DNA of 64,000 nucleotides from Rohdeia mirabilis (GTDB lineage: Bacteria; Planctomycetota; UBA1135; GCA-002686595), in assembly GCA_007750655.1 (NCBI GenBank), contig CP036290.1:496001-560000 (forward strand). Direction: 5' to 3'. Within the stretch, counting starts at the first letter, position 1. Each line of letters opens with the position of its first letter. The translations under genes and the position numbers were made by a program. The notes under the pieces were generated by a model. That model made no database searches, had not been told where the DNA came from, and worked only from the letters and a program-made list of their open reading frames with translations. This document shows, one piece after another, positions 17,521-26,656 of the stretch.

Positions 17521-18419
17521 AGATCGCCATTCTGTCTCGCAAGTCGACGCTGTATTCGACGTCGCGGCTCCGAGAAGCCATCGAGGCGCGGGGGCACGAG
17601 GCGGTCGTCGTCGACTACCTGCGGTGTTTCATGAACATCGCTTCGCACCGGCCCGAGGTGATCTACCAGGGCAAGCCGCTCGAAGTGGATGCGATCGTGC
17701 CTCGTATCGGCGCCTCGCGGACCTTCTACGGCACGGCCGTGGTGCGCCAGTTCGAGATGATGGGGACGTTCACCGTCAACACGTCCCAGGCGATCTCGCG
17801 TTCACGGGACAAGCTGCGCTGCATGCAGATCCTGGCCGGGCGGGGCATCGGGTTGCCCGTGACGGGGTTCCTGCACTCGGCCAAGGACGTGAAAGGCGTG
17901 ATCGATGCGGTGGGGGGCGCGCCCCTGGTCGTCAAGCTGCTCGAAGGAACCCAAGGGATCGGCGTCGTGCTGTGCGAGAACCGCAAGGCGGCCGAGTCGG
18001 TGATCGAGGCGTTCCGCGGGCTCGACGCCAACATCCTGGTCCAGGAGTACATCGCCGAGGCCGGGGGGAGCGATATCCGCGCTTTCGTGGTCGACGGGCG
18101 CGTGGTGGCGGCGATGCGTCGCCAGGGGGCGCCGGGCGAGTTCCGTTCGAACCTCCACCGGGGCGGTTCGGCCGAGGCGGTGCGGATCACGCCCGAGGAG
18201 CGCAGCACGGCCACGCGCGCTGCCAAAGCCATGGGACTGAGGGTTTGCGGGGTCGATCTCCTGCGTTCCAACCACGGTCCGGTGGTCCTCGAGGTCAATT
18301 CTTCGCCGGGATTGGAGGGAATCGAGGAAGCGACCGGAGTCGATGTGGCGACCGCTGTCGTGAGCTACATCGAGGCCAATGCGGACAAGAAGACCCCGGG
18401 CGATCGGATCAAGGGCTGA
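17517..18419 (+). CDS. rimK: RimK-type alpha-L-glutamate ligase (ATP-grasp)
   Basis: The 300-residue length is the usual size of RimK, which adds glutamate residues to the C-terminus of ribosomal protein S6 or makes poly-glutamate using ATP. It starts [20 protein letters not shown]. The ATP-grasp features are [17 protein letters not shown], the hinge [19 protein letters not shown], and the metal ligands in [14 protein letters not shown]. Its start overlaps the preceding protease-family gene by four bases, so the two form a translationally coupled pair. Whether S6 is the substrate here is inferred from family membership. Confidence 0.93.
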   Translation: MKIAILSRKSTLYSTSRLREAIEARGHEAVVVDYLRCFMNIASHRPEVIYQGKPLEVDAIVPRIGASRTFYGTAVVRQFEMMGTFTVNTSQAISRSRDKLRCMQILAGRGIGLPVTGFLHSAKDVKGVIDAVGGAPLVVKLLEGTQGIGVVLCENRKAAESVIEAFRGLDANILVQEYIAEAGGSDIRAFVVDGRVVAAMRRQGAPGEFRSNLHRGGSAEAVRITPEERSTATRAAKAMGLRVCGVDLLRSNHGPVVLEVNSSPGLEGIEEATGVDVATAVVSYIEANADKKTPGDRIKG

Positions 18420-18509
18420 GTGAGCGCGCGGCTGCCGCCGAGCGCGTTCCATCCCCCCGCATTGGGCCTAGAAGGCGCTTTTCGAGCCGATTCGCGAAGC
18501 GAAACGCCG

Positions 18510-18524
18510 CGGCCATTTTGGCCG
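18510..18524 (+). terminator. Possible hairpin terminator after rimK
   Basis: CGGCCA-TTT-TGGCCG forms a 6-bp stem with a three-base loop, 90 bases past the rimK stop, in a 292-base gap with lower GC than its surroundings. There is no clear U-tract, so its use as a terminator is tentative. The rest of the gap shows no convincing gene or promoter. Confidence 0.3.
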
Positions 18525-18711
18525 AATCACAGTCGTTCGACGCACTTGGGAACGGCATCGATCCGGTCCTTGCATCGGCGATTCGATGGCGCCGATACCT
18601 GTCTCGCGATCCAGTTCCATGGATTCGAACCGCGAAACTCTGTGAATTCGGTGGTGCGCCTGTGTACCGTTCTGTCGCTCGCCATTCCCAAGGCTCAAGC
18701 AAACACCTGAA

Positions 18712-19161
18712 ATGAACACCAAACAGATCGACGCGCAGATCCAAGAGCGAGTCGAGTCCTTCGTGGCCGACCTCACCGACCTGATCCACGCCGCCGCGGT
18801 CGCCGCGGTCCAAGAGGCGATCACCGGAGCAGGCCTCGGCGGAACCCCGGCCCGCACCACCAAGAAGCGCGCCTCGAAGAAGCGTGCCTCGAAGAAGCGT
18901 TCGACCAAGAAGCGCACCGCCAAGAAGGCCGGTAAGAAGACCGGCAAGAAGCGCGGTCGTCCGGCCGCCGCTCCGAACGGTCCCGCGATGGACAAGATCC
19001 TGACCTTCGTCAAGGCCAACCCCGGCTCCGCCGTCGGCGCCATCGTCGCTGGCACCCGCGTCCCGAGCGCGGCCGCCAAGAAGGCCGTCGCGCACATGCT
19101 CGACGCGGGCAGCCTGCGCAAGACCGGTCAGCGTCGCGGTACCAAGTACTTCGCCAAGTGA
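18712..19161 (+). CDS. Histone-H1-like lysine-rich DNA-binding protein with C-terminal winged-helix-like domain
   Basis: The 149-residue protein has three parts. An N-terminal helix (residues 1-45) reads QIQERVESFVADLTDLIHAA. A Lys/Arg/Ala-rich linker (about 50-85) holds repeats of TKKR, SKKR and AKK with an AT-hook-like KRGRPAA. The C-terminal segment of about 60 residues (MDKILTFVKANPGSAVGAIV...KKAVAHMLDAGSLRKTGQRRGTKYF) reads like a winged helix. This layout recalls eukaryotic H1 and bacterial H1-like nucleoid proteins. It probably binds and compacts DNA without strong sequence specificity. The gene stands alone and is followed by a perfect 38-base palindrome. Confidence 0.8.
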   Translation: MNTKQIDAQIQERVESFVADLTDLIHAAAVAAVQEAITGAGLGGTPARTTKKRASKKRASKKRSTKKRTAKKAGKKTGKKRGRPAAAPNGPAMDKILTFVKANPGSAVGAIVAGTRVPSAAAKKAVAHMLDAGSLRKTGQRRGTKYFAK

Positions 19162-19218
19162 GCTGGCGGCGGCGCGCGTCGCTCTCCTCCCGGAGCGTGC
19201 GAGCTGCCCATTCGAACG

Positions 19219-19256
19219 AGAGCGGGGTGACCGGCACGTGCCGGTCACCCCGCTCT
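19219..19256. terminator. Perfect 38-base palindrome, bidirectional terminator candidate
   Basis: Two 19-base arms (AGAGCGGGGTGACCGGCAC and its exact complement) meet without a loop between the convergent histone-like gene and the exported protein gene at 19286. Its position between two gene ends suggests a shared terminator, though no U-tract follows on either side. Confidence 0.6.
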
Positions 19257-19285
19257 TGCACGTCGATCGAACGACGCGCGCGCCG

Positions 19286-20371
19286 TCACTCCTGGAGCGT
19301 GCCGACGACCTCGAACGGCGGAACGACGCCCACCTCGGTTCGTCGCTCTCCTCCGGACTCCGCGAAGATGCGTTCGGCGTTGCGGCGCAGATTGCCCAGC
19401 GAGCCGCGCATGGCCTCCTTGCGATCGCTCGCGCCGTCCGGCACGCCGTCGAGGTCGAATCCGAACCAGCGCACGTTCAGGTAGCCGACCCAGTCGCCGG
19501 CCGCGGTCTCGAGCGGAAGGAACGTGTCGCGCCCGCCCATGTAGTAGAAGTCGTCCGTCGGCGAATAGATGTCCGTCACGACTTCGCCCAGGGCGTTGAT
19601 GCGCGACAGGATGTGCAGGTCGCACTCGTAGTCGGAGAACGGGAAGGGCAGGTCCTGGCGGAAGTAGAGCCGGTGGCACGCGAAGCGGTTCTCGGCCGCG
19701 TCGACACCGATGAAGTAACTGTCCGCCACCGGTCCGATCGCTTCGTAGTCCGCGCCCACGTTGTCGGGATAGGCGCGGTAGTCGTTCTCGGCCTCCTTGA
19801 TCGCGTCCATGTCGGCCAGGAAGACGGACGTCGCCTGCTCGATCCGCGGCTCGCCGTCCGTGCCCCACGTGTTCTCGGGGTCCTCGTGCAGTTCCCAGGA
19901 GTCGCCGAAGTAGATCCCGTCCGTCTCGGAGTCGTTCGACGGCTTCCACTTGCTCGAGCGCAGGTAGTCGTCGCGCAGCAGTTGGCCGACCGCGTCGCCC
20001 CACTCCTTCTCGAACGCGGGCGAGCGCTTCGCGAGCGACTTCAGCCACTTCCGCGTCTCCGAGTCGTCGAGGCCGCGCGTCGCGACGACCAGGTCGGCGA
20101 AGCGCAACGTGCTGCGCGTACCGTCGGCCTCGGTCCACGGGATCTCGAGCGCCAGCAGCGTGCGCATGCGCGTCAACAGGTCGCTGCCTCCGTCGCCCCG
20201 GCTCTCGGGCAGGAGCCAGGCAGGATCGAACGTCGCCGGACCGAGGTCCTGCCACGCCATCGTCCGCGGCTCCAGGCGCGACGGTTCGGAGGGGGTCTCG
20301 TTCTCGTCCGACCCGAGCAGCGAGCCGGCGGCGGCGAGCAGGGTGAGCGTGGCGGTGCGGATCCTGTTCAT
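19286..20371 (-). CDS. Exported protein, possible START/SRPBCC-like fold
   Basis: The 361-residue product begins with a short hydrophobic leader (MNRIRTATLTLLAAAGSLLG). No family is firmly recognised. The C-terminal half reads like an SRPBCC/START ligand-binding domain: strands in FACHRLYFRQDLPFPFSDYE and VTDIYSPTDDFYYMG, then GDWVGYLNVRWFGFD, and a final helix RGSLGNLRRNAERIFAE, the pattern of a lipid-binding helix-grip fold. This is inferred from pattern only. Its ATG follows the stop of the upstream hydrolase gene with no gap, so both are probably in one operon and may act on the same lipid or small molecule. Confidence 0.65.
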   Translation of the reverse strand: MNRIRTATLTLLAAAGSLLGSDENETPSEPSRLEPRTMAWQDLGPATFDPAWLLPESRGDGGSDLLTRMRTLLALEIPWTEADGTRSTLRFADLVVATRGLDDSETRKWLKSLAKRSPAFEKEWGDAVGQLLRDDYLRSSKWKPSNDSETDGIYFGDSWELHEDPENTWGTDGEPRIEQATSVFLADMDAIKEAENDYRAYPDNVGADYEAIGPVADSYFIGVDAAENRFACHRLYFRQDLPFPFSDYECDLHILSRINALGEVVTDIYSPTDDFYYMGGRDTFLPLETAAGDWVGYLNVRWFGFDLDGVPDGASDRKEAMRGSLGNLRRNAERIFAESGGERRTEVGVVPPFEVVGTLQE

Positions 20372-21502
20372 CTATCGAACTCCTTCGATCTGGCGGTAGT
20401 AGTCCTCGATGGTCGCGAGGAACTCCCGACGTCGACTCTCGTGCGGATAGTGCCCGGTGTCCGGGAAGACGACGAGCTTCGAGTAGGGGAGGTCCTCCGC
20501 GAAGCGCCGCCCGAAGCGGTCCAGATCGTAGGCGATGTCGTTCTCGCCCCAGACCACGAGCGTGGGCGTGGTGATGTTCGCGATCTCGTCCTGGCGCCAG
20601 CCTTCCTCGTCGCGAACGAGGTCCACCATGGCGAGCCAGTTGTCGCGGTTCTCGGCCACGAGGAAGACCTCGTCGACGCGGCCGTCGGGCACGACGTCGT
20701 AGTGCGGCTCGAGCGCGGTGCGGATGCGCTCGCGCGAATTGATCAGGTAGCCGATCCCCGCCAGGCCGTTCTCGCGCATCTCGACCTCCTCGGGCAGGAA
20801 CTCCTCCGGACGCCGCTCGTAGCCCGAGCTGTCGATGATGGTCAGGCTCGCGAAGTCGCCCGGCGCGTTCAGGGCCGCGCGCCACGCGAACTCGCCGCCG
20901 TACGAATTGCCGACGATGTGGGCCGGTTCGATCCCGAGGGCGTCGACGGCGGCATTGACGAAGCGCGCGCAGCGTTCGAAGGTCGTGCCCCGCCCCGAGC
21001 CCGGCGCGATCCCGTGCCCGATCACCTCGATCGCGTACACGTCGCGCGGGCCGGCCAGCCCCGGTCCGCCGTCCTCGCCGAAGATCAGCGGCGACCAGGC
21101 GAACAGCGTGTCCGGGGTGCCGTGGACCAGGACGATCGGCGCGCGCGACGGCCCGCTGTAGCCGGGGTCGACCGGGACGTGCAGGTAGACGAGCTCGTAC
21201 TCCCTCGCGCCCTCGCCGTCGAGGTCGGCCCGCATCGTCAGGCTCTCGAGCCCGATGTCGGCCACCGCGCGGTTCTTCTCGAGCGCCAGCAGCTGCGCGC
21301 GGATCTCGCTCTTCGGCATCGACGCACAGCCGGCCAGGACCGCGGTCGCGCCCACGGCCGCCGCCCCGACGACGGTGAGGCCCAGGCGCACGGCGAGCTT
21401 CGGGCCCTTCCGGCGACGGGCGCCCGAGGCCTCCTGCGGCCGGGCCCCAGAAAACTGCGATCCGGTGGTCGCCGCCACCCGGCCTTCGTTCTGATCTTCC
21501 AT
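20372..21502 (-). CDS. Alpha/beta hydrolase lipoprotein
   Basis: The 376-residue product has a basic N-terminus, a hydrophobic segment and the lipobox VLAGC, so it is a predicted lipoprotein. The hydrolase fold is shown by APIVLVHGTPDTLFAW, the nucleophile elbow GNSYGGEF, the acid in WGENDIAYD and the histidine in PDTGHYPHE. The family includes epoxide hydrolases, haloalkane dehalogenases and esterases. The nucleophile is Ser here, which favours an esterase or lipase type. It is adjacent to the SRPBCC-like gene and divergent from the lipid-modification operon. Confidence 0.85.
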   Translation of the reverse strand: MEDQNEGRVAATTGSQFSGARPQEASGARRRKGPKLAVRLGLTVVGAAAVGATAVLAGCASMPKSEIRAQLLALEKNRAVADIGLESLTMRADLDGEGAREYELVYLHVPVDPGYSGPSRAPIVLVHGTPDTLFAWSPLIFGEDGGPGLAGPRDVYAIEVIGHGIAPGSGRGTTFERCARFVNAAVDALGIEPAHIVGNSYGGEFAWRAALNAPGDFASLTIIDSSGYERRPEEFLPEEVEMRENGLAGIGYLINSRERIRTALEPHYDVVPDGRVDEVFLVAENRDNWLAMVDLVRDEEGWRQDEIANITTPTLVVWGENDIAYDLDRFGRRFAEDLPYSKLVVFPDTGHYPHESRRREFLATIEDYYRQIEGVR

Positions 21503-21531
21503 GTCTCGTGGTTCGCCCGGCGCCCACCACG

Positions 21532-21543
21532 CGGATGCATCCG
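21532..21543. promoter_or_regulatory. 12-bp perfect palindrome between divergent genes
   Basis: CGGATGCATCCG lies midway between the starts of the hydrolase lipoprotein gene (21502, leftward) and the DUF1295 gene (21571, rightward). Its position suits an operator shared by divergent promoters, but there is no second site and no known matching regulator. Confidence 0.25.
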
Positions 21544-21570
21544 AGGGCGAGCCATGAACGAACTCCCCCC

Positions 21571-22365
21571 GTGAACTGGACCCTCGCCCTCGTTTCGCTC
21601 GTCGCGACCTGTGTCCTGATGGCCGTCATGTGGCTCCGTCAACGCCGCACCGGCAACGCGGGCATCGTCGACGTGGCCTGGGCCGGCTCGATCGGCGTCA
21701 TGGCGGTCCTCTTCTGCGCCCTCGGCGACGGTTGGGAGCCGCGCCGGATCCTGGTCGGCGCGCTCGGGGGCCTGTGGTCCGCCCGGCTGACCTGGCACCT
21801 GTTCGTGCGGGTGAGCGGCGAGGCCGAGGACGGTCGCTACGCCGAGATGCGCCGCAGCTACGGCGAGCGCTTCGACCGCTTCATGGTCCTCTTCTTCGCG
21901 ATCCAGGCCCTGCTCGCCTGGTTGCTCGCGCTGCCCTTCCTGCACCTCGCCGCCCAGTCCGCCGAGGGCTGGCGGGTCTGGGACGTCTTGGCCGTCGTCC
22001 TGTGGATCACGTCGATCGCGGGCGAGGCCGTCGCCGACCGCCAACTCGCGGCCTGGCGCACGAACCCGTCCAACAAGGGCAAGACCTGCCGCGCCGGGCT
22101 GTGGCGCTACTCGCGGCACCCGAACTACTTCTTCGAGTGGCTGCACTGGTGCGTCTACCCGCTGTTGGCCGTGGGCCTGCCGTGGGGTTGGACGCTGTGG
22201 GTGGCTCCGCTCGCGATGTTGGTGCTCGTGACCAAGGTCACCGGCATCCCGCCGACCGAGGCGCAGTCGGTGCGCAGCCGCGGCGACGACTACCGCCGCT
22301 ACCAGCGCGAGACCAACGCCTTCTTCCCCGGTCCCGTGAACACGTCGGCCGAAGCGAACTCCTGA
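21571..22365 (+). CDS. DUF1295 membrane protein (steroid 5-alpha-reductase C-terminal-like)
   Basis: The 264-residue polytopic protein has about six transmembrane helices. The family signature covers GNAGIVDVAWAGSIGVMAV and the C-terminal segment RAGLWRYSRHPNYFFEWLHW, typical of DUF1295 and related methyltransferase/reductase membrane proteins that bind NADPH or SAM near the bilayer. A GTG start is chosen, because upstream codons encode polar sequence overlapping the divergent promoter. It is the first gene of a lipid-modification operon. A role in reducing or modifying unsaturated or branched acyl chains is inferred from the neighbours. Confidence 0.88.
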   Translation: MNWTLALVSLVATCVLMAVMWLRQRRTGNAGIVDVAWAGSIGVMAVLFCALGDGWEPRRILVGALGGLWSARLTWHLFVRVSGEAEDGRYAEMRRSYGERFDRFMVLFFAIQALLAWLLALPFLHLAAQSAEGWRVWDVLAVVLWITSIAGEAVADRQLAAWRTNPSNKGKTCRAGLWRYSRHPNYFFEWLHWCVYPLLAVGLPWGWTLWVAPLAMLVLVTKVTGIPPTEAQSVRSRGDDYRRYQRETNAFFPGPVNTSAEANS

Positions 22366-22385
22366 GCCGCGCGCTCGAACGAACC

Positions 22386-23435
22386 ATGAAGACCGCCATC
22401 CGACTCGTCGAGAAGGGACTCGTCCCCAAGCCGCTGATCCGTCGCGGCATTCGCAAGCTGCTCGCCGAGCGCGAGGCCGAGCAGGAGGCCCTGCACGCGC
22501 CCGACCGCGACGCCGCGATCCGTCGCTGGGTCGCCTCCATGGCCGCGGCCGAGGTCGCACCGGTGCCCGAGAAGGCCAACGAACAGCACTACGAGGTGCC
22601 GCCGGCGTTCTTCCGCATCGCCCTCGGCGCGCGGCTCAAGTACTCGAGCGCCTTCTACGCGGACGAGCGCACCACGCTCGACGAGGCGGAGGAGGCGATG
22701 CTCGCGCTGACCTGCGAACGGGCCGAGCTCGTCGACGGCCAGGACGTGATCGAGCTCGGGTGCGGCTGGGGCTCGCTGACGCTGTGGATGGGCGAGAAGT
22801 ACCCGAACAGCCGCATCACCGCCGTCTCGAACTCCGCACCGCAGCGCGAGTTCATCCTGGCGCGCGCGGCCGAACGCGGGATCACCAACATCGAAGTCGT
22901 CACCTGTGACATGAACGTCTTCGAGTCCGACCGGCGCTTCGATCGCGCCGTCTCGGTCGAGATGTTCGAGCACATGCGCAACTGGCCGGCGCTCCTGCGG
23001 CGCGTGCGCGGTTGGCTGAAGGACGACGCGAAGCTCTTCTTCCACGTCTTCGCGCACGTGCGCTACGCCTATCCGTTCGAAGCACGCGACGAGTCCGACT
23101 GGATGAGTCGCTATTTCTTCACCGGCGGTCAGATGCCGGCCGTGGACCAGATCGACTTCTGCGAGGGCGAGTCCGCGATCCCGTTCGAGGTCGAGGAGCG
23201 CTGGATCGAGTCCGGACAGCACTACGCCCGCACCTCGGAGGACTGGCTCCGGAACATCGAGCGCCGGCGGGCCGACGTGCTCGCGATCTTCCGCGAGACC
23301 TACGGTTCCGACCAGGCCGAGCTGTGGTTCCACCGCTGGCGCGTATTCTTCCTGGCCTGCGCCGAGCTGTTCGCCTGGAAGGGGGGGAGCGAGTGGGTGG
23401 TCGAGCACCAGCGGCTGCGCGCCAGCGAGCTCTGA
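22386..23435 (+). CDS. Cyclopropane-fatty-acyl-phospholipid synthase family methyltransferase (first copy)
   Basis: The 349-residue product is a SAM-dependent methyltransferase of the CFA-synthase family, which acts on double bonds of membrane phospholipid acyl chains. The hallmark QHYEVPPAFF precedes LKYSSAFYADERTTLDEAEE. The SAM motif is VIELGCGWGSLTLWMGEKYP, followed by ITAVSNSAPQREFI and SVEMFEHMRNW. It lacks the long N-terminal domain of classical CFA synthase. It follows DUF1295 by 20 bases and precedes a desaturase. The cluster has a second paralogue at 26653, so the two probably carry out different methyl transfers. Confidence 0.9.
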   Translation: MKTAIRLVEKGLVPKPLIRRGIRKLLAEREAEQEALHAPDRDAAIRRWVASMAAAEVAPVPEKANEQHYEVPPAFFRIALGARLKYSSAFYADERTTLDEAEEAMLALTCERAELVDGQDVIELGCGWGSLTLWMGEKYPNSRITAVSNSAPQREFILARAAERGITNIEVVTCDMNVFESDRRFDRAVSVEMFEHMRNWPALLRRVRGWLKDDAKLFFHVFAHVRYAYPFEARDESDWMSRYFFTGGQMPAVDQIDFCEGESAIPFEVEERWIESGQHYARTSEDWLRNIERRRADVLAIFRETYGSDQAELWFHRWRVFFLACAELFAWKGGSEWVVEHQRLRASEL

Positions 23436-23472
23436 GTCGGGCGGCGGATCGGCGAAGCGAACGGACACACGA

Positions 23473-24543
23473 ATGAAGAGGGCAACGACAGTGGGGGAGC
23501 TCGGCGAACAGCCGCTCGACGACGCGACCGGCGCACCTGCCGCGAGCGCCGCCGTGCCCGCGCCCAGCCTCGCGCGCAACCTCTTGGGCTGGTTCGACTC
23601 GTGGGCGGTCCAGATCGACCCGACGGTCGATCAACGCGCGCCCGACTGGTCGCGCGTCGTGCCCTTCGCGATCCTCCACCTGTCGTGCCTGCTGGTGATC
23701 TGGGTCGGCTGGAGTCCGGTCGCCGTCGCCGTCGCGGTCGGCTTCTACCTGGTGAGGATGTTCGCGATCACCGGCTTCTACCACCGCTACTTCTCGCACC
23801 GCGCCTTCAAGACGTCGCGCCCCGTGCAGTTCGTCTTCGCGTGCATCGGCGGAATGGCGGTCCAGCGCGGACCGCTGTGGTGGGCGTCGCACCACCGCGA
23901 CCATCACCGCTACTCCGACGAGGAGCGCGACGTCCACTCTCCGGTGCAGAACAGCTTCTACTGGAGTCACGTGGGCTGGATCGTCTGCCGCGAGAACTAC
24001 CACACGAAGATCGACAACATCCGCGACTTCGCGCGCTTCCCCGAGTTGCGCTTCCTGGACCGTTTCGACGTGCTGGTGCCGCTGCTCACGTTGGCGGGGA
24101 TGTTGGGCCTCGGCTGGGCGCTCGAGGTCTTCGCGCCGAGTCTCGGTACCAACGCGATGCAGATGGGCGTGTGGGGCTTCTCGATCTCGACGGTCGTGCT
24201 GTACCACGGCACGTTCTCGATCAACTCGCTCGCGCACCGCATCGGCAAACGCGTCTTCCCGACCGCCGACGACTCGCGCAACAACTTCCTGCTGTCGCTC
24301 ATCACGCTGGGCGAGGGCTGGCACAACAACCACCACCACTACCAGTCGTCCGCGCGTCAGGGCTTCCGGTGGTGGGAGATCGACATCACCTACTACGGGC
24401 TGTGTCTGCTGGAGCGGATCGGGCTCGTGTCCGACCTGCGCCCTGTCCCCGCGCGCGTGGCCACCGAGCGCATCAGCGATCCCGACGCTCCGGGGGCTCG
24501 CTTCGACAAGAGCGCCGTCACGCGCGGACGCGCAGCGCGATGA
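23473..24543 (+). CDS. Membrane fatty-acid desaturase (delta-9 acyl-CoA type)
   Basis: The 356-residue membrane di-iron desaturase has the three histidine boxes of the family: HRYFSH, HHRDHH (within WWASHHRDHHRYSDEERD) and HNNHHH (within GEGWHNNHHHYQSSARQG). There are four transmembrane segments, for instance FAILHLSCLLVIWVGW and LLTLAGMLGLGWALEVF. The enzyme introduces a cis double bond in a long acyl chain using oxygen and reduced electron carriers. Its product would be the substrate of the CFA-synthase-like enzymes on either side. The stop overlaps the start of the FAD oxidoreductase gene by four bases. Confidence 0.93.
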   Translation: MKRATTVGELGEQPLDDATGAPAASAAVPAPSLARNLLGWFDSWAVQIDPTVDQRAPDWSRVVPFAILHLSCLLVIWVGWSPVAVAVAVGFYLVRMFAITGFYHRYFSHRAFKTSRPVQFVFACIGGMAVQRGPLWWASHHRDHHRYSDEERDVHSPVQNSFYWSHVGWIVCRENYHTKIDNIRDFARFPELRFLDRFDVLVPLLTLAGMLGLGWALEVFAPSLGTNAMQMGVWGFSISTVVLYHGTFSINSLAHRIGKRVFPTADDSRNNFLLSLITLGEGWHNNHHHYQSSARQGFRWWEIDITYYGLCLLERIGLVSDLRPVPARVATERISDPDAPGARFDKSAVTRGRAAR

Positions 24544-25838
24544 AGATCGCGATCGTCGGCAGCGGGATCTCGGGGCTCGTCGCCGCCCACCACCTGCACG
24601 CGGCGCACGACATCACGGTCTTCGAGGCCGGTGCGTACGTCGGTGGCCACACGAACACGGTCGACGTCACGGCGCCCGGTCCGAGCGGTGAGCCGGCGCC
24701 GCGCACGGTGCCGATCGACACGGGTTTCATCGTCTTCAACGAGAAGACCTACCCGAACTTCATCGCGCTCTTGACCGAGCTCGGCGTCGCCTGGCAGGCG
24801 AGCGACATGAGTTTCTCGGTCAAGTGCGAGGGCACGGGGCTCGAGTACAACGGCACCTCGTTCGACGCACTCTTCGCCCAGCGCACGAACTTCCTGCGCC
24901 CGCGCTTCTGGCGGATGGTGCGCGACATCCTGCGCTTCTATCGCGAGGCACCGTCGATCCTCGAGCAGGCCGAGAACGGCGCGACGCTGGGCGAGTTCCT
25001 CGACGCGGGCGGCTACTCGGCGATGTTCGTCGACAAGCACATCGTCCCGATGACGTCGGCGATCTGGTCGGCCGAGACCGACGGCGTGCTTGACTTCCCG
25101 CTGCGCTTCCTGGTCCAGTTCTTCCAGAACCACGGCTTTCTCCAGGTCGACGATCGCCCTCAGTGGCTGACCGTCACGGGCGGCAGTCGCGAGTACGTGC
25201 GCGCGATCACACGGCCCTGGGCCGACCGCATCCGCCTCGAAACGCCGGTCGTCGGCCTCGAACGCCGCAGCGGTCGAGTGGTCCTGCGCACGCGGGACGG
25301 CTCCCAGGAAGCGTTCGACCGCGTCGTCCTCGCCTGCCACTCGGACACGGCGCTCGCGATCCTCGGCGATGGCGCCACCGCCACCGAACGCGAGGTCGTC
25401 GGTGCGTTCGGCTACCAGCGCAACACGGCGCTGCTGCACACCGACGCCAGTCTGATGCCGCGCCGCAAGAAGGCCTGGGCGGCCTGGAACTACCACGTCA
25501 CCGAGCCGGCCAGCGAGCTGTCCACGGTGACGTACTGGATGAACGAGCTGCAGTCGCTGCCGACGTCGCGCGACCACTTCGTGACGCTCAACCGCGACGC
25601 CGACGTCGACCCGGCCACCGTCGAGCGCAGCATCGTCTACCACCACCCGATCTTCACCACGCGCGCGGTGGCCATGCAGGCGCGGCACGACGAGGTCGAC
25701 GGGGTCGGCGGCGTGCACTTCGCCGGCGCCTACTGGCGCTACGGGTTCCACGAGGACGGCGTGCGCAGCGGACTGCGCGTGGCCGAGCGCATCCTCGCGC
25801 CGTCGAACGCAGTCGTCGCACGGGGAGCCGCGCTTTGA
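24540..25838 (+). CDS. FAD-dependent amine-oxidase-like oxidoreductase of the CFA/DUF1365 cluster
   Basis: The 432-residue flavoprotein starts MKIAIVGSGISGLVAAHHL, the FAD-binding Rossmann motif. It continues with VFEAGAYVGGHTNTVDV and PIDTGFIVFNEKTYPNF, a signature of the NAD(P)/FAD oxidoreductases encoded beside CFA synthases. The C-terminus has VHFAGAYWRYGFHEDGVRSG, the second FAD contact. Homologous clusters in proteobacteria are linked to modification of methylated or cyclopropane fatty acids. It overlaps both neighbours (ATGA and TTGA), showing tight co-translation. Confidence 0.9.
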   Translation: MKIAIVGSGISGLVAAHHLHAAHDITVFEAGAYVGGHTNTVDVTAPGPSGEPAPRTVPIDTGFIVFNEKTYPNFIALLTELGVAWQASDMSFSVKCEGTGLEYNGTSFDALFAQRTNFLRPRFWRMVRDILRFYREAPSILEQAENGATLGEFLDAGGYSAMFVDKHIVPMTSAIWSAETDGVLDFPLRFLVQFFQNHGFLQVDDRPQWLTVTGGSREYVRAITRPWADRIRLETPVVGLERRSGRVVLRTRDGSQEAFDRVVLACHSDTALAILGDGATATEREVVGAFGYQRNTALLHTDASLMPRRKKAWAAWNYHVTEPASELSTVTYWMNELQSLPTSRDHFVTLNRDADVDPATVERSIVYHHPIFTTRAVAMQARHDEVDGVGGVHFAGAYWRYGFHEDGVRSGLRVAERILAPSNAVVARGAAL

Positions 25839-26656
25839 CCGCGACCCTCGCCAGCGGCCTCTTCGAAGGTCGCGTGTCGCACCGTCGCCTCGGGCCGCGC
25901 GAGCACGCCTTCGACTACCGCGTCGGGTTCGTCTACCTGGACCTCGACGAGTTGGACGAGGTCTTCGCCCGCCGCTGGCTGTGGTCGCTCCGCGGGCCGA
26001 ACGTCGTCCGCTTCCGGCGCTCCGACTACCTCGGCGATCCGGCCGTCTCTCTGCGCGAGGCCGTCCTGGACCGCGTCGAGCGGGCGCTCGGGCGCAGGCC
26101 CACCGGAGCGGTCCGCATGCTCACCCAGCTGCGGACCTGGGGCTACGTCTTCAATCCGGTGACGTTCTACTACTGCTTCGACCCGGCCGGTCAGCTCGAA
26201 TCCGTCGTCGCGGAGATCACGAACACTCCCTGGCGCGAACGCCACGCCTACGTCCTCGACGCCCGCGGTACGGACACCCCGTCCGCGGGCCCCGAGGCCG
26301 GCCCCGGGCGGCGGCACCTGCGCTGGACGTTCGACAAGGACTTCCACGTCTCGCCGTTCTTCGGGATGGAGCAGTCGTACGAGTGGTCGTTCTCGGTCCC
26401 CGGGGACGAGCTCGACGTGCGCATGACCAATCGCGAGGACGGACGGGTCGTCTTCCACGTGAGTCTCGCGTGCCAGCGGCGCGAACTCACGGGCCTCGCG
26501 TGCGCCGGCTTCCTCGTCCGTCACCCGCTGCTCACCTGGCGCGTGCACCTGGCCATCTACTGGCAGGCGCTGCGGCTCTATCTCAAGCGCACTCCCTTCT
26601 TCGTCCACCCGAAGAAGCGTGCGACCCCTGGCGGCCCGGCCGCCGATTCGCGATGA
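25835..26656 (+). CDS. DUF1365 family protein
   Basis: The 273-residue protein reads as DUF1365: an opening GRVSHRRLGPREHAFDYRVGF, the conserved TQLRTWGYVFNPVTFYYCFD, then FDKDFHVSPFFGMEQSYEWSF. The function of the family is not established. It is almost always found between an FAD oxidoreductase and a CFA-synthase gene, as here, so a role in the same acyl-chain modification is likely. The start is a TTG overlapping the TGA of the preceding gene, and the ATG of the following gene overlaps its own stop. Confidence 0.9.
   Translation: MTATLASGLFEGRVSHRRLGPREHAFDYRVGFVYLDLDELDEVFARRWLWSLRGPNVVRFRRSDYLGDPAVSLREAVLDRVERALGRRPTGAVRMLTQLRTWGYVFNPVTFYYCFDPAGQLESVVAEITNTPWRERHAYVLDARGTDTPSAGPEAGPGRRHLRWTFDKDFHVSPFFGMEQSYEWSFSVPGDELDVRMTNREDGRVVFHVSLACQRRELTGLACAGFLVRHPLLTWRVHLAIYWQALRLYLKRTPFFVHPKKRATPGGPAADSR

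Noticed and set aside
18420-18710. Plus-strand frame of 96 codons between rimK and the histone-like gene
   Set aside because: It begins right after the rimK stop and crosses a hairpin. The composition is not protein-like and there is no homology.
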